Position numbers and translations under genes: made by a program | Part shown: positions 38,569 through 47,932 of the stretch, piece by piece | Numbering within the stretch: the first letter of the stretch is position 1 | Layout of the letters: each line of letters starts with the position of its first letter | Assembly (NCBI RefSeq): GCF_900172255.1 | Contig: NZ_FWFU01000003.1 | Span: 372,001 to 436,000, forward strand | Source: Roseovarius halotolerans | GTDB taxonomy: Bacteria; Pseudomonadota; Alphaproteobacteria; Rhodobacterales; Rhodobacteraceae | Length of the DNA stretch: 64,000 nt | Direction: 5' to 3' | The notes under the pieces: generated by a model | Databases searched by the model: none | What the model was told of the DNA's origin: nothing | The model's input: only the letters and a program-made list of their open reading frames with translations

Positions 38569-38654
38569 GCCACGCAAACCCGCCCCGCAACTGTGCACCT
38601 CGCCACAGAACACTGTGCATGGACAAGCAGCGAGCGCGGGCCTAACCCTTTTCC

Positions 38655-39884
38655 ATGACCGATTTGCCAGCGCCGCGCTTTTTGGATCGCGCGACACCGC
38701 CACATATCGTTACCCTGATTCTCCTCGCGGGCATTTCCGCCCTTTCGATGAATATATTCCTGCCCAGCCTTCCGGGGATGACAGAGTATTTCGACACCGA
38801 ATACCGGCTCATGCAGCTGTCGGTGGCGCTGTATCTGGCGGTCAACGCGGCCCTTCAGATCCTGATGGGGCCGATTTCCGACCGTTTGGGCCGTCGCCCG
38901 GTGATCCTTGGCGGGCTGGCTATCTTTCTCCTCGCGACGCTCGGCTGTCTCTTGTCCACCAATGCCTACATGTTCCTGACCTTCCGCATGGCGCAGGCGA
39001 CCATCGTGGTCGCGATGGTGCTCAGCCGCGCCATCGTGCGCGACATGGTCCCACAGGATCAGGCCGCGTCGATGATCGGTTACGTGACGATGGGGATGAC
39101 CGTGGTGCCGATGCTCGGCCCGGCCCTTGGCGGCGTGCTTGACGAGCTGTTCGGCTGGAAGGCGAATTTCTGGGCACTCTTCATCCTCGGCGCCCTCGTC
39201 ACCTGGCTCAGCTGGCGTGACCTTGGCGAAACCGCACCGCGCTCGGGGCAGACCCTGCGCCAGCAGATCGCCGATTACCCCGAATTGCTGACCTCGCAGC
39301 GCTATTGGGGCTATGCGCTGGCCACGGCGCTGTCGTCGGGGTCGTTCTTCGCCTATCTCGGCGGCGCGCCCTTTGTCGGCGACCGGGTGTTCGGCCTCGA
39401 GCCGGGCGAGCTGGGCCTCTATTTCGGCGCTCCCGCCATCGGCTACATGATGGGCAATTTCGTCTCCGGCCGTTTTTCGGTGCGGATCGGCGTCAATCGC
39501 ATGGTGCTCTGGGGCACGCTCTTCAACGCCACCGGGATCTCGCTGAACCTCGCGGTCTTCTATGCCGGCCAGGGCAGCCCGATCAGTTTCTTCGGGCTGA
39601 TGATCCTGATGGGGCTCGGCAATGGCATGGTGATCCCCAACGCCACTGCCGGGGCCCTTTCGGTGCGCCCGCATCTGGCGGGCACCGCAAGCGGGCTGGC
39701 CGGGGCGCTGATGATCGGCGGCGGCGCGGCGCTCTCGGCGCTGGCGGGTGCACTGCTGACACCGGGTTCGGGGGCCTTCCCCCTGCTCTGGATCATGCTC
39801 AGCACCGGGATCCTCGCGATCGGCGCGATCCTCTTCGTGATGTGGCGCGAGACCCGCATCATTCTGCCGACGGACTTTACCTGA
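38655..39884 (+). CDS. Bcr/CflA-family MFS drug/metabolite exporter
   Basis: Encodes 409 residues with twelve transmembrane helices. The MFS A-motif is [16 protein letters not shown] after TM2, and TM1 begins [23 protein letters not shown], as in Bcr. Members export bicyclomycin, chloramphenicol, sulfonamides or cysteine; the substrate here is unknown. It is divergent from pccB, with about 200 bases between containing palindromes and CTGTGCA repeats. Confidence 0.92.
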   Translation: MTDLPAPRFLDRATPPHIVTLILLAGISALSMNIFLPSLPGMTEYFDTEYRLMQLSVALYLAVNAALQILMGPISDRLGRRPVILGGLAIFLLATLGCLLSTNAYMFLTFRMAQATIVVAMVLSRAIVRDMVPQDQAASMIGYVTMGMTVVPMLGPALGGVLDELFGWKANFWALFILGALVTWLSWRDLGETAPRSGQTLRQQIADYPELLTSQRYWGYALATALSSGSFFAYLGGAPFVGDRVFGLEPGELGLYFGAPAIGYMMGNFVSGRFSVRIGVNRMVLWGTLFNATGISLNLAVFYAGQGSPISFFGLMILMGLGNGMVIPNATAGALSVRPHLAGTASGLAGALMIGGGAALSALAGALLTPGSGAFPLLWIMLSTGILAIGAILFVMWRETRIILPTDFT

Positions 39885-39911
39885 CCCTGTCACCGCGGCA
39901 TGCTACGATAG

Positions 39912-40433
39912 ATGCGCGCCCTACTGACCCTGACCCTCTGGCTTGTCTCTGCCCCGCCCCTCGCAGCACAGCAGTCCGGGGATTGCAACGACACGGCCCC
40001 GGCCCTTCCCTCGCCCGAACTGATGCGCACGCTGACCCAGTGGATCGGCGCGCATACCGACTACGACATCACCCGCAGCCTGCGAACACCGCCCAGCGTC
40101 AGCTTTTGTATGACCGGCGAGACCATCCGCTACGAGGGCCACGACCTCCTGGTCGATCCGGAACTGCGCGCCGCGTATGACCTGTCGGCGCGGCGCATTT
40201 TTCTGGTGCGCCCCTGGCAGGCCGACAACCCCAACGATGTCTCGGCCCTGCTGCATGAACTGATCCACGACGTGCAGCCGCTCAACCGCGACTGGCCCTG
40301 CATCGGCGCCCCGGAATGGGAAGCCTACAGCCTGCAGGAACAATGGCTTCAGGCGCGCGGCATCGACCCCGGCTTTGACTGGATGTCCATCTACATGTGG
40401 TCCCGCTGCCCGCGCGACGTTCACCCGGACTGA
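39912..40433 (+). CDS. DUF6647-family secreted protein with HExxH motif
   Basis: Encodes 173 residues. After a signal peptide (LLTLTLWLVSAPPLAAQ) comes a compact domain with a zinc-metalloprotease-like HELIH in ALLHELIHDVQPL and a downstream Glu in APEWEAYSLQEQWL that could complete a gluzincin-type site. Four Cys residues could form disulfides in the periplasm. Proteolysis has not been shown for the family as far as I know. It follows the exporter gene by 27 bases. Confidence 0.75.
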   Translation: MRALLTLTLWLVSAPPLAAQQSGDCNDTAPALPSPELMRTLTQWIGAHTDYDITRSLRTPPSVSFCMTGETIRYEGHDLLVDPELRAAYDLSARRIFLVRPWQADNPNDVSALLHELIHDVQPLNRDWPCIGAPEWEAYSLQEQWLQARGIDPGFDWMSIYMWSRCPRDVHPD

Positions 40434-40452
40434 GCCTTGCGCACGCCGCGCC

Positions 40453-41046
40453 TCAACCCGCCAGCAGCTTCACGGCAATCGCCCACATGACCAGCCCCAC
40501 CAGCAGATCGAGCACCCGCCAGCTTGCCGGGCGGCGAAACAGCGGCGCCAGCAGGCGCGCGCCATACCCCAGCGCAAAGAAGAACGTGAAGCTCGCCGCC
40601 ACCGCGCCCGCGCCAAAACCCAGCCGGTTGTCATATTGCGTGCTGATCGACCCCAGCAATACCACCGTGTCCAGGTAGACATGCGGATTGAGCCACGTGA
40701 GCGCGAGGCAGGTCAGCACCGCGCGCCTGAGGCTCGCCGTGCCCTCGCCCGCCTCCAGCGCCTCACCGCCGCGCCATGCCGCCAGAAGCGCCCTTGCCCC
40801 GTACCAGACAAGAAAGGCCGCACCGGCGTAGCGCATCACCGCCTCAAGCCCCGGCACCGCCCTCGTCAGCGCCCCGAACCCCGCGACCCCGGCTGCCACC
40901 AGCAGCGCATCCGACACCGAACAGACCAGCACCACCGGCAGCACATGCTCGCGCCTCAGCCCCTGCCGCAACACGAAGGCATTCTGCGCCCCGATCGCCA
41001 GGATCAATGATATCCCCAGCGCAAACCCCGCTCCGATCGCCTGCAT
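40453..41046 (-). CDS. argO: LysE/ArgO-family amino acid exporter
   Basis: Encodes 197 residues with about six transmembrane helices. Family signatures are LGISLILAIGAQNAFVLRQGL at the N-terminus and ALTWLNPHVYLDTVVLLGSI in the middle. It exports arginine or lysine and analogues such as canavanine. The LysR-type regulator (ArgP/LysG) often found next to it is absent; the divergent neighbour is the fasciclin gene. Confidence 0.9.
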   Translation of the reverse strand: MQAIGAGFALGISLILAIGAQNAFVLRQGLRREHVLPVVLVCSVSDALLVAAGVAGFGALTRAVPGLEAVMRYAGAAFLVWYGARALLAAWRGGEALEAGEGTASLRRAVLTCLALTWLNPHVYLDTVVLLGSISTQYDNRLGFGAGAVAASFTFFFALGYGARLLAPLFRRPASWRVLDLLVGLVMWAIAVKLLAG

Positions 41047-41245
41047 GAACCGATTTCTCCTGACAACTCAACGCGCCATGCAGGCCACAAGCCCAGCGCC
41101 GATGCAAGCCCGCACCATGCCCCCCTTCACCCGGATAAGCACCAATTTTGATCCGCCCGCCATGCTGCACCGTATCCCGTGCATAACCATTACAGATTTT
41201 GAGTGACCCGCTTTGATTGAACATTTGTCAGGGAGACATAACAAC

Positions 41246-41751
41246 ATGCAACGCCGCAGCCTTCTCAAAGCCGCCATATTCACCGCCGCAGCCGGTGCGC
41301 TGTCCGCCTGTGCCCAGACCGAGGCGCCGCAGGATATCGTCGACATCGCCGCGTCGAACCCCGAGTTTTCGACCCTCGTGACGGCCGTTCAGGCCGCAGG
41401 GCTTGTGGATACGCTCAAGAGCGACGGCCCCTTTACCGTCTTCGCGCCCACCAACGCGGCCTTCGCAGCCCTGCCCGAGGGCACGCTCGACACGCTGCTC
41501 GAGCCTGAGAACAAGGGCAAGCTGGCACAGATCCTGACCTATCACGTCGTCCCCGGCCAAGTCACATCCGACCAGCTGGCCGGTCAGCGGATGAATGTCG
41601 CAACCGTCGAGGGCAGCACAGTCCATATCGAGCGCGCGGCGGCAAATACGGCACGGGCGTGCGCGTGAACGACGCCAATGTGACCAGCGCCGATATCATG
41701 GCATCGAATGGCGTGATCCACGTCATCGACAAGGTGCTGCTGCCCGAGTGA
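41246..41751 (+). pseudogene. Fasciclin-domain secreted protein, frameshifted near the C-terminus
   Basis: The first frame runs from the ATG at 41246 (Arg-rich, Tat-like start RRSLLKAAIFTAAAGALSAC, lipobox-like LSAC) and contains the FAS1 H1 region (GPFTVFAPTNAAFAALPEGT) and YHVVPG. It stops early at 41668 after an aberrant tail. From about 41640 the -1 frame continues with GKYGTGVRVNDANV and the FAS1 H2 block SNGVIHVIDKVLLPE, ending at 41751. One extra base in the GCGGCGGC run would explain it. Whether this is a real mutation or a sequencing error cannot be told. Confidence 0.85.
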
Positions 41752-41813
41752 CCGCAAGACATCCGGGCCGACGTCGCGCAAGCACCTCTTGCACGCATCC
41801 CCGGAAACGACGA

Positions 41814-41839
41814 ACGGCGCCCCACGGGGCGCCGTTTTC
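41814..41839 (+). terminator. Strong terminator between fasciclin and yebC genes
   Basis: ACGGCGCCCC and GGGGCGCCGT form a 10-base perfect stem with a 2-base centre, followed by TTTTC on the plus strand. It ends the fasciclin transcript, and its stem may also serve the convergent yebC gene, whose stop is 23 bases beyond. Confidence 0.8.
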
Positions 41840-41861
41840 ATATGATCCGGGGCTGGCAGGC

Positions 41862-42611
41862 CTATTCGGCGGCCAGTTGCTCCATCACTTCGTCGGAGGC
41901 CTCGAAGTTGGTGGTGACGCGCTGCACGTCGTCGTCATCCTCCAGCGCCTCGACCAGCCTCATGAGCTTCTGCATGCCTTCGAGGTCCATCTCGGTCGTG
42001 GTGGCGGGTTTCCACACGAGCTTGGTGGATTCGCTTTCCCCCAGCGTGGCTTCCAGCGCCGTCGAGACATCGTTGAGATCGGTATCCGTGCACCAGATGA
42101 TATGGCCGTCCTCGCTGGACTCCACATCCTCGGCGCCCGCCTCGATCGCAGCCATCATCACCGAATCCGCATCCCCGGCATCCGCCGGATAGCTGACCTC
42201 GCCCTTGCGCTCGAACATGAAGCCGACACTGCCGGTTTCACCCAGGTTGCCGCCATGCTTGCCGAAGGTCGAACGCACGTTGCTGGCGGTGCGGTTGCGG
42301 TTGTCGGTCATCGCCTCGACGATCACCGCCACGCCGTTGGGGCCATAGCCCTCATAGCGGATTTCCTCGTAATCCTCGCTGTCGCCGGCCTGCGATTTCT
42401 TGATGGCGCGGTCGATCACGTCCTTGGGCACCGAGCTGGCCTTGGCCTCCTTCACCGCCATGCGCAGGCGGGGGTTCTTCTCGGGGTCCGGGTCGCCCAT
42501 CTTGGCGGCGACGGTTATCTCTTTGGAAAGCTTAGAGAAAAGCTTGGATCGCGCGGCGTCCTGGCGCCCCTTGCGATGCTGGATATTTGCCCATTTGGAA
42601 TGGCCGGCCAT
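41862..42611 (-). CDS. YebC/PmpR-family protein
   Basis: Encodes 249 residues, the usual length. The hallmark start is [20 protein letters not shown] and later blocks [19 protein letters not shown] and [11 protein letters not shown] are conserved. Members were described as transcription regulators, and more recently YebC proteins were shown to help ribosomes through polyproline stretches. It is a single gene here, ahead of the divergent SLC13 gene. Confidence 0.96.
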   Translation of the reverse strand: MAGHSKWANIQHRKGRQDAARSKLFSKLSKEITVAAKMGDPDPEKNPRLRMAVKEAKASSVPKDVIDRAIKKSQAGDSEDYEEIRYEGYGPNGVAVIVEAMTDNRNRTASNVRSTFGKHGGNLGETGSVGFMFERKGEVSYPADAGDADSVMMAAIEAGAEDVESSEDGHIIWCTDTDLNDVSTALEATLGESESTKLVWKPATTTEMDLEGMQKLMRLVEALEDDDDVQRVTTNFEASDEVMEQLAAE

Positions 42612-42735
42612 ACGTGCCTCCGATCATATTATCGCGGAATCTGGCCTGATATAGGGCACCCTTGGGGGCCATCGCAAGCCGGTTGCACACGCGCGCCCAA
42701 TGAGGTTGGCTGAAGCGACCCCAAAGGAGCGCGCC

Positions 42736-44517
42736 ATGACCACCGACCAGATCATCCTCTTCGGCCTTTTCGCGGGGCTCTTCGCGATGCTGATCTGGGG
42801 GCGCTACCGCTATGATCTGGTGGCATTCTCGGCGCTCCTGCTCGGGGTGGTTCTGGGCGCCGTGCCCTACGAGTCCGCCTTTACCGGCTTTGGCCACCCG
42901 GCCACGGTGATCGTGGCGCTGGTGCTGGTGGTGTCGGCGGGGCTGGTCAATGCGGGGGCGGTGCAGATGATCACCCGCAAGGTGGTCGATGGCGGACGCT
43001 CGCTGGGCGGGCATATCGCACTTCTGGGCGGGGTCGGCGCGGTGCTTTCGGGCTTCATCAACAATGTCGCGGCGCTTGCGCTCCTGATGCCGGTCGACAT
43101 CCACGCCGCCCGCAAGGCCAAGCGCGCACCCGGCCTCAGCCTGATGCCCCTGAGCTTCGCCACGATCCTCGGCGGCATGGTCACGCTGATCGGCACCCCG
43201 CCCAACATCATCATCGCCTCGATCCGCGAAGAAGAGCTGGGGCAATCCTTTGCGATGTTCGATTTCGCTCCGGTCGGTGCCGTCGCCGCCCTTGCGGGGA
43301 TGGCCTTCATCACGCTGGTCGGCTGGCGGCTCATACCCGACCGCGCCGCCACCTCCGACCCGGCCGACGCCCTGCAGGAGGCCTCGGCCTACCTGGCCGA
43401 ACTCTCGGTCCCCGAGGACAGCGACGCCGTCGGCAAGCGGCTTGCCGATCTCGACGAAACCGCCAACAGCGCCGATGTGACGGTGCTCGGCCTGATCCGC
43501 GACGGCACCCGCCGCTACGGCAGCTCTCGCGGTACCAAGCTCAAATCCGAGGACGTGCTGGTTCTCGAAGCCCAGCCCGAGGCGCTCGACGATTTCCGCG
43601 CCGCGCTCGGGCTGACCTATACCGATGCCGACGGGCGCGAACGCATCGAGGACGAATCCGACGGACTTGCCCTGACCGAGGCGGTGGTCCCGCGGGATGC
43701 GCGCATCGCCGATACCTCGGCGCAGGCGGTCGGGCTGCATTGGCGGCAACGCTCGGTCATCGTCGGCGTCTCGCGCCAGGGCCGCCGCATCACCAAGAAC
43801 CTGAGCCGCGCAAAGATCATGGCGGGCGACATCCTGCTGCTGCTCACGCCTGCCGATTCCGGGCCGCAGGTGATCCGCTGGCTCGGCTGCCTGCCGCTGG
43901 CCGAACGCGGCCTGTCCATCACCCGGCAGAAAAAGGCCTGGCTGGCGGTCGGCCTCTTCGCCCTTGCCGTCGCCGCCGCCACCCTACAGCTGATCCCGCT
44001 GGCGATCGGCCTTGGCATGGTGGTGGTCGGCTACGTTCTGACCGGGATCGTCCCGGTGCGCGACCTCTATGATCAGATCGAATGGCCGGTGGTGGTGCTT
44101 CTGGGCTCACTCATCCCCCTGGGCGCGGCGCTCAATTCCAGCGGCGGCACTGAATTGCTGGCCTCGCAGCTGATCGGGCTCGCTGGCAACCTGCCCGCCT
44201 GGGCCATCCTCGCGATCCTGATGGCGATGACCATGACCCTGTCGGATGTGCTCAACAACACCGCCACGGCCATCGTCGCCGCCCCCGTCGCAATCGAGAT
44301 CGCCCGCCGTCTCGATGCCGCGCCCGATGCCTTCCTGATGGCGGTGGCGGTCGGAGCCTCCTCGGCGTTTCTCACGCCCATCGGACACAAGAACAACACG
44401 CTCATCCTCGGCCCCGGCGGCTATCGTTTCTCGGATTACTGGCGCATGGGGCTGCCGCTCGAACTCATCGTGATCGCGGTCTCGGTACCGACGATCGTGG
44501 TGGTCTGGCCGCTCTGA
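42736..44517 (+). CDS. SLC13-type permease with TrkA-C (RCK_C) domains
   Basis: Encodes 593 residues from an ATG with AAAGGAGC upstream. The membrane halves carry paired Asn motifs (FINNVAALALLMPV and LNNTATAIVAAP), typical of the DASS/CitMHS-like fold. Between them are two soluble RCK_C-like segments (about 205-290 and 300-385). Such proteins are Na+-coupled carriers for sulfate, dicarboxylates or related anions; the substrate is unknown. It lies tail to tail with a homologous permease. Confidence 0.9.
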   Translation: MTTDQIILFGLFAGLFAMLIWGRYRYDLVAFSALLLGVVLGAVPYESAFTGFGHPATVIVALVLVVSAGLVNAGAVQMITRKVVDGGRSLGGHIALLGGVGAVLSGFINNVAALALLMPVDIHAARKAKRAPGLSLMPLSFATILGGMVTLIGTPPNIIIASIREEELGQSFAMFDFAPVGAVAALAGMAFITLVGWRLIPDRAATSDPADALQEASAYLAELSVPEDSDAVGKRLADLDETANSADVTVLGLIRDGTRRYGSSRGTKLKSEDVLVLEAQPEALDDFRAALGLTYTDADGRERIEDESDGLALTEAVVPRDARIADTSAQAVGLHWRQRSVIVGVSRQGRRITKNLSRAKIMAGDILLLLTPADSGPQVIRWLGCLPLAERGLSITRQKKAWLAVGLFALAVAAATLQLIPLAIGLGMVVVGYVLTGIVPVRDLYDQIEWPVVVLLGSLIPLGAALNSSGGTELLASQLIGLAGNLPAWAILAILMAMTMTLSDVLNNTATAIVAAPVAIEIARRLDAAPDAFLMAVAVGASSAFLTPIGHKNNTLILGPGGYRFSDYWRMGLPLELIVIAVSVPTIVVVWPL

Positions 44518-44518
44518 T

Positions 44519-44540
44519 CGCGCCGCGTTTCCGGCGCGTT
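44519..44540 (+). terminator. Possible terminator hairpin after the first SLC13 gene
   Basis: CGCGCCG and CGGCGCG form a 7-base stem with a CGTTTC loop directly after the stop codon, followed only by TT. A second perfect hairpin, GCCGCCAT/ATGGCGGC at 44598-44618, lies further on between the two convergent genes. The lack of U-tracts leaves both uncertain. Confidence 0.4.
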
Positions 44541-44662
44541 CACCTTTGATGCCGCCTGGATGATCGAATGTGCCTGTCTCATGGTGTCCACCGGTCCGCC
44601 GCCATCCTGAATGGCGGCCGAGCGCGACATCCGCCAGGCCCGTCTCACCCCTGACTCGCGCG

Positions 44663-46441
44663 TCACATGGGCCAGAACAGCGGGATGAGCGCGCTCGCCA
44701 GCAGCGCGATACTCAGGTTGAGAGGGACACCCACCCGCATGAAATCGGTAAACCTGTAACCCCCCGGCCCGTAGACCAGCGTGTTGGTCTGGTAACCGAT
44801 GGGCGTCGCAAAGGCGCAGCTTGCCGCGATCATCACCGCCACCACCAGCGGGCGCGGATCGATCCCCATCGCCTGCGCCAGCCCGATGGCAATCGGCGTG
44901 ACCACGACCGCCACCGCGTTGTTGCTGACCATCTCGGTCAGCGTCGTTGTCAGCAGGAAGACCGACAGCACGATCAGGAACGGCGGCAACCCGACCAGCG
45001 AAGGCGTCACCGCATCCACGACCAGCGCCACAGCGCCCGTATGATCCAGCGCAGCACCGATCCCCAGCATCGCGAAGATCAGCGCCAGCAACCGCCCGTC
45101 CACAAAGGAAAACGCCTCATCCGCGTCGATGCAGCGCGTCAGCAGCACCACCGCGACCGCAATCACCGCCAGCGGCAGGATCGGCGCGATCCCCAGCCCC
45201 GCCAGCACCACGACCCCCAGCAGGGCCGCCACCGCCACCGGCGCGTGGCCGCGCCGGAAGGCCCGCGCCGAGGGCTTCGTGACATCCACCATGTCCATCT
45301 CACGCGACAGGCGCTGGATGTCCTCGGGCGCACCCTCCAGCAGCAGCGTGTCGCCGACCCGCACCACCAGATCGTCCAGCTGCCGGCCGATATTCTGATT
45401 GCGCCTATGCACCGCCAGCGGATAGACGCCATAGCGCCGCCGCAGGCGCAGCGCCCCCAGCGTGCGTCCGACCATCTTGCAGCCCGGCGTGATCAGCACC
45501 TCGACCGTGGTGGTCTCGACCGCCGACACCTGGTCCACCCGCTTGAGGCTCTTGTCGCGCTGCAGGCTCAGCAATTCGGTCATCTGCGTGCGCAGCACCA
45601 CCCGGTCGCCGACCTGCAGTTCGACCCCCTTGAGGTCGCGCCGCAGCGACTGGTCGCCTCGGATCACGTCGATCAGGCGCACACCCTCGCGCCGGAACAG
45701 CTGCACGCCGGTCACCTCGCGCCCGATCAGGTTGCTTTCTGGCGGGATCACCGCCTCGGTGAAGAACTTCATCTTCGAGCGGTCCGACAGCATGGTCGCC
45801 ATGCTGTCGCGGTTCGGCAGCAGCATCGGCGCGAAGATGCCCAGAAACAGCATCCCCCACAGCACCACGATCGCGGCCATCGGCGTGACTTCGAAAATCC
45901 CGAAGGGCGTCATCCCGGCGCTGCGCGCCACACCGTCCACCAGCAGGTTGGTCGATGTCCCCACCAGCGTCAGCGTGCCACCCATGATCGCCGCATAGCT
46001 GAGCGGGATCAGCAGCTTGCTGGCACTCTGGTTCAAGGTCTTCGAAAGCTGCACGAAAACCGGGATCATCACCACCACCACCGGCGTGTTGTTCATGATC
46101 GCCGAGGCCAGAACCACCGCCCCCATCAGGACCGCGATCGCCATCCGCGGGCTGGTGCGTGCCAGCCGGTCGGCAAAGCCCGTCAGGAGGTCCAGCGCCC
46201 CGGTCCGCACCAGCGCCCCCATCACGATGAACATGGCCGCGATGGTCCAGGGTGCCGGGTTCGAGAACACCTTGAGCGCCATGTCATAGGGCACGAGCCC
46301 CATCGTCAGCATCACCGCCACGCCACCCAGCGCCACGACTTCGGGGGGATAGATCTCGCGCACGAAGAAGGCGAACATCGCCGCCATCACCACAAGCGCG
46401 CTGATCGCCTGGCCCGTCTGGGACATCGCAAGAAAATCCAT
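44663..46441 (-). CDS. SLC13-type permease with TrkA-C (RCK_C) domains, second copy
   Basis: Encodes 592 residues from the ATG at 46441; a GTG at 46450 is the alternative. It has the same architecture as the convergent neighbour: N-terminal helices with MNNTPVVVVMIPVF, two RCK_C segments (about 205-285 and 290-375, including TVEVLITPGCKMVGRTLG), and the C-terminal half with SNNAVAVVVTPIAIGLAQ. Sequence differs considerably from the neighbour, so the pair is not a recent duplication. Likely a Na+/anion symporter, substrate unknown. Confidence 0.9.
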   Translation of the reverse strand: MDFLAMSQTGQAISALVVMAAMFAFFVREIYPPEVVALGGVAVMLTMGLVPYDMALKVFSNPAPWTIAAMFIVMGALVRTGALDLLTGFADRLARTSPRMAIAVLMGAVVLASAIMNNTPVVVVMIPVFVQLSKTLNQSASKLLIPLSYAAIMGGTLTLVGTSTNLLVDGVARSAGMTPFGIFEVTPMAAIVVLWGMLFLGIFAPMLLPNRDSMATMLSDRSKMKFFTEAVIPPESNLIGREVTGVQLFRREGVRLIDVIRGDQSLRRDLKGVELQVGDRVVLRTQMTELLSLQRDKSLKRVDQVSAVETTTVEVLITPGCKMVGRTLGALRLRRRYGVYPLAVHRRNQNIGRQLDDLVVRVGDTLLLEGAPEDIQRLSREMDMVDVTKPSARAFRRGHAPVAVAALLGVVVLAGLGIAPILPLAVIAVAVVLLTRCIDADEAFSFVDGRLLALIFAMLGIGAALDHTGAVALVVDAVTPSLVGLPPFLIVLSVFLLTTTLTEMVSNNAVAVVVTPIAIGLAQAMGIDPRPLVVAVMIAASCAFATPIGYQTNTLVYGPGGYRFTDFMRVGVPLNLSIALLASALIPLFWPM

Positions 46442-46584
46442 CACAACCACCCGCTACCCGCGCCGTTCAGACCGCCCTCGCGACCCGTCCCATGATCCCG
46501 CATGGCGCGAACGGGAACAAGAGGCATCCTGTGTCGCACCCCTTGCCGTCCGCCGAGCCTCAACCGCCCCGCGCGCGCTTGCGA

Positions 46585-47397
46585 TCACGGCCCCGCCTGC
46601 GCCAGCCGCCCGCCCTGGCGCACCATCTCGACGCGCAGCGCCTTGCCGGTCTTGTCATCGGTCTCGACATAAAGCCCCGACAGCGTCACATCGCCCAGCG
46701 CCGGCTGGAACCGGCCCCGCGCCATGCCGCCAATGAACCGGCGCATCGGCTCGGTCTTGTCCATGCCGATGACCGAATCGTAATCCCCGCACATGCCCGC
46801 ATCGCTCTGGAACGCGGTGCCGCCGGACAGGATCTGCGCATCCGCGGTCGGCACATGGGTATGGGTGCCCACCACCATGCTCGCCCGCCCGGCGCAGAAA
46901 TGCCCCATCGCCATCTTTTCCGAGGTCGCCTCGCAATGCACATCCACCAGCGCCGCCTGCACCGCGCCCCCCGGCGGATGCGCGCGCAACACCGCGTCCA
47001 CCGCCGAGAACGGATCGTCAAAGCATCGCTTCATGAACACCTGCCCCAGCACCTGGCACACCAGCACCTTGCGCCCGCGCCCGTCCTGGAACACCCCATG
47101 CCCGCGCCCCGGCGCCTCCTTGGCATAGTTGAGCGGCCTGATGACACGCGGCTCGCTCTCGATGAACTGCTGCATGTCCTTCTGATCGAAGGCATGATCG
47201 CCCAGCGTCAGCACATCCGCACCGCTCGCAAGCAGCGCCTTGGCATGATCCCCCGTGAGGCCCATCCCCCCCGAGGCGTTCTCGCCATTCACCACGACAA
47301 AATCGAGCCGCCATTCCTCGCGCAGCCTCGGCAGGGTATCGGCCACCGCCGACCGCCCCGCACGGCCCACGACATCGCCCAGAAACAGAATTCTCAT
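46585..47397 (-). CDS. YmdB-family metallophosphoesterase (TIGR00282-like)
   Basis: Encodes 270 residues from the ATG at 47397. Metal-binding motifs are FLGDVVGRAGR, NGENASGGMGLT, TLGDHAFD, DVHCEATSEK and VGTHTHVPTAD, all expected for the family of di-metal phosphodiesterases. The Bacillus member YmdB hydrolyses cyclic nucleotides and affects RNA turnover and biofilm formation; the role in alphaproteobacteria is untested. It precedes the OsmC gene region, separated by 65 bases. Confidence 0.93.
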   Translation of the reverse strand: MRILFLGDVVGRAGRSAVADTLPRLREEWRLDFVVVNGENASGGMGLTGDHAKALLASGADVLTLGDHAFDQKDMQQFIESEPRVIRPLNYAKEAPGRGHGVFQDGRGRKVLVCQVLGQVFMKRCFDDPFSAVDAVLRAHPPGGAVQAALVDVHCEATSEKMAMGHFCAGRASMVVGTHTHVPTADAQILSGGTAFQSDAGMCGDYDSVIGMDKTEPMRRFIGGMARGRFQPALGDVTLSGLYVETDDKTGKALRVEMVRQGGRLAQAGP

Positions 47398-47461
47398 GGC
47401 ACAGGTGGTATGTCCCGCAGCCCCGAAGGGCAAGAGCGCTGTTGCATGCCGTCCTCGCCCC

Positions 47462-47932
47462 TCAGCCCGCAACGCGGTAGCGCGCGGCGATCCTGACCGG
47501 AAAGTTCACCGAGCGCGCGATGAAACAGACATCGTGGATGCGCCCGTGCAGCGCATCCGCCGCCGCAAGGTCGGTGCCCTTCGGAACCGTGATCCGCGGC
47601 CTGAGCGTGGCGTTCAGAAAGCGGCTCGCGCCGCGCGCATCGGTCTCGCCCACCGCCAGCGGCTCATCCTCGTAAGCCGCCACCGCGATCCCCGCATCCG
47701 AAGCGAAATGCAGATACCACAGCATGTGACAGGCGCTCAGCGCCGCGATCAGCATATCCTCGGGATTGTGCAGCCCCGGATCGCCTCCCAGCAGCGGATC
47801 GTTGGAGCAGCGGATCACCGGTTTGCCCGGCGTCTCCACGTTCCAGCTGCGCGCATAGGCGCCGTAATGCGCCGTGCCTTCACCGCGATTTCCGGTCCAC
47901 ACCACGCGGGCGGTATAGTCATGCTCGGCCAA
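47462..47932 (-). CDS. OsmC-family protein
   Basis: Encodes 156 residues. The family layout is visible: NPEDMLIAALSACHMLWYLHF with the first Cys, and DVCFIARSVNFPV with the second redox Cys, consistent with thiol-dependent organic hydroperoxide reduction. The start overlaps the end of the upstream 5-FTHF cyclo-ligase gene by 14 bases, so they are probably translated from one message. Confidence 0.9.
   Translation of the reverse strand: MAEHDYTARVVWTGNRGEGTAHYGAYARSWNVETPGKPVIRCSNDPLLGGDPGLHNPEDMLIAALSACHMLWYLHFASDAGIAVAAYEDEPLAVGETDARGASRFLNATLRPRITVPKGTDLAAADALHGRIHDVCFIARSVNFPVRIAARYRVAG

Noticed and set aside
36918..39893. A 991-codon open frame extending pccB far upstream
   Set aside because: Only the part from 38450 is PccB. 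The upstream part is antisense to the Bcr/CflA gene, is low complexity (Arg/His/Gln) and lacks a ribosome binding site; it reflects GC-rich codon bias.
44570..46495. A 641-codon plus-strand open frame antisense to the second SLC13 gene
   Set aside because: Composition is an Arg/Gln/His run typical of antisense GC-rich frames, whereas the minus strand encodes a well-formed permease.
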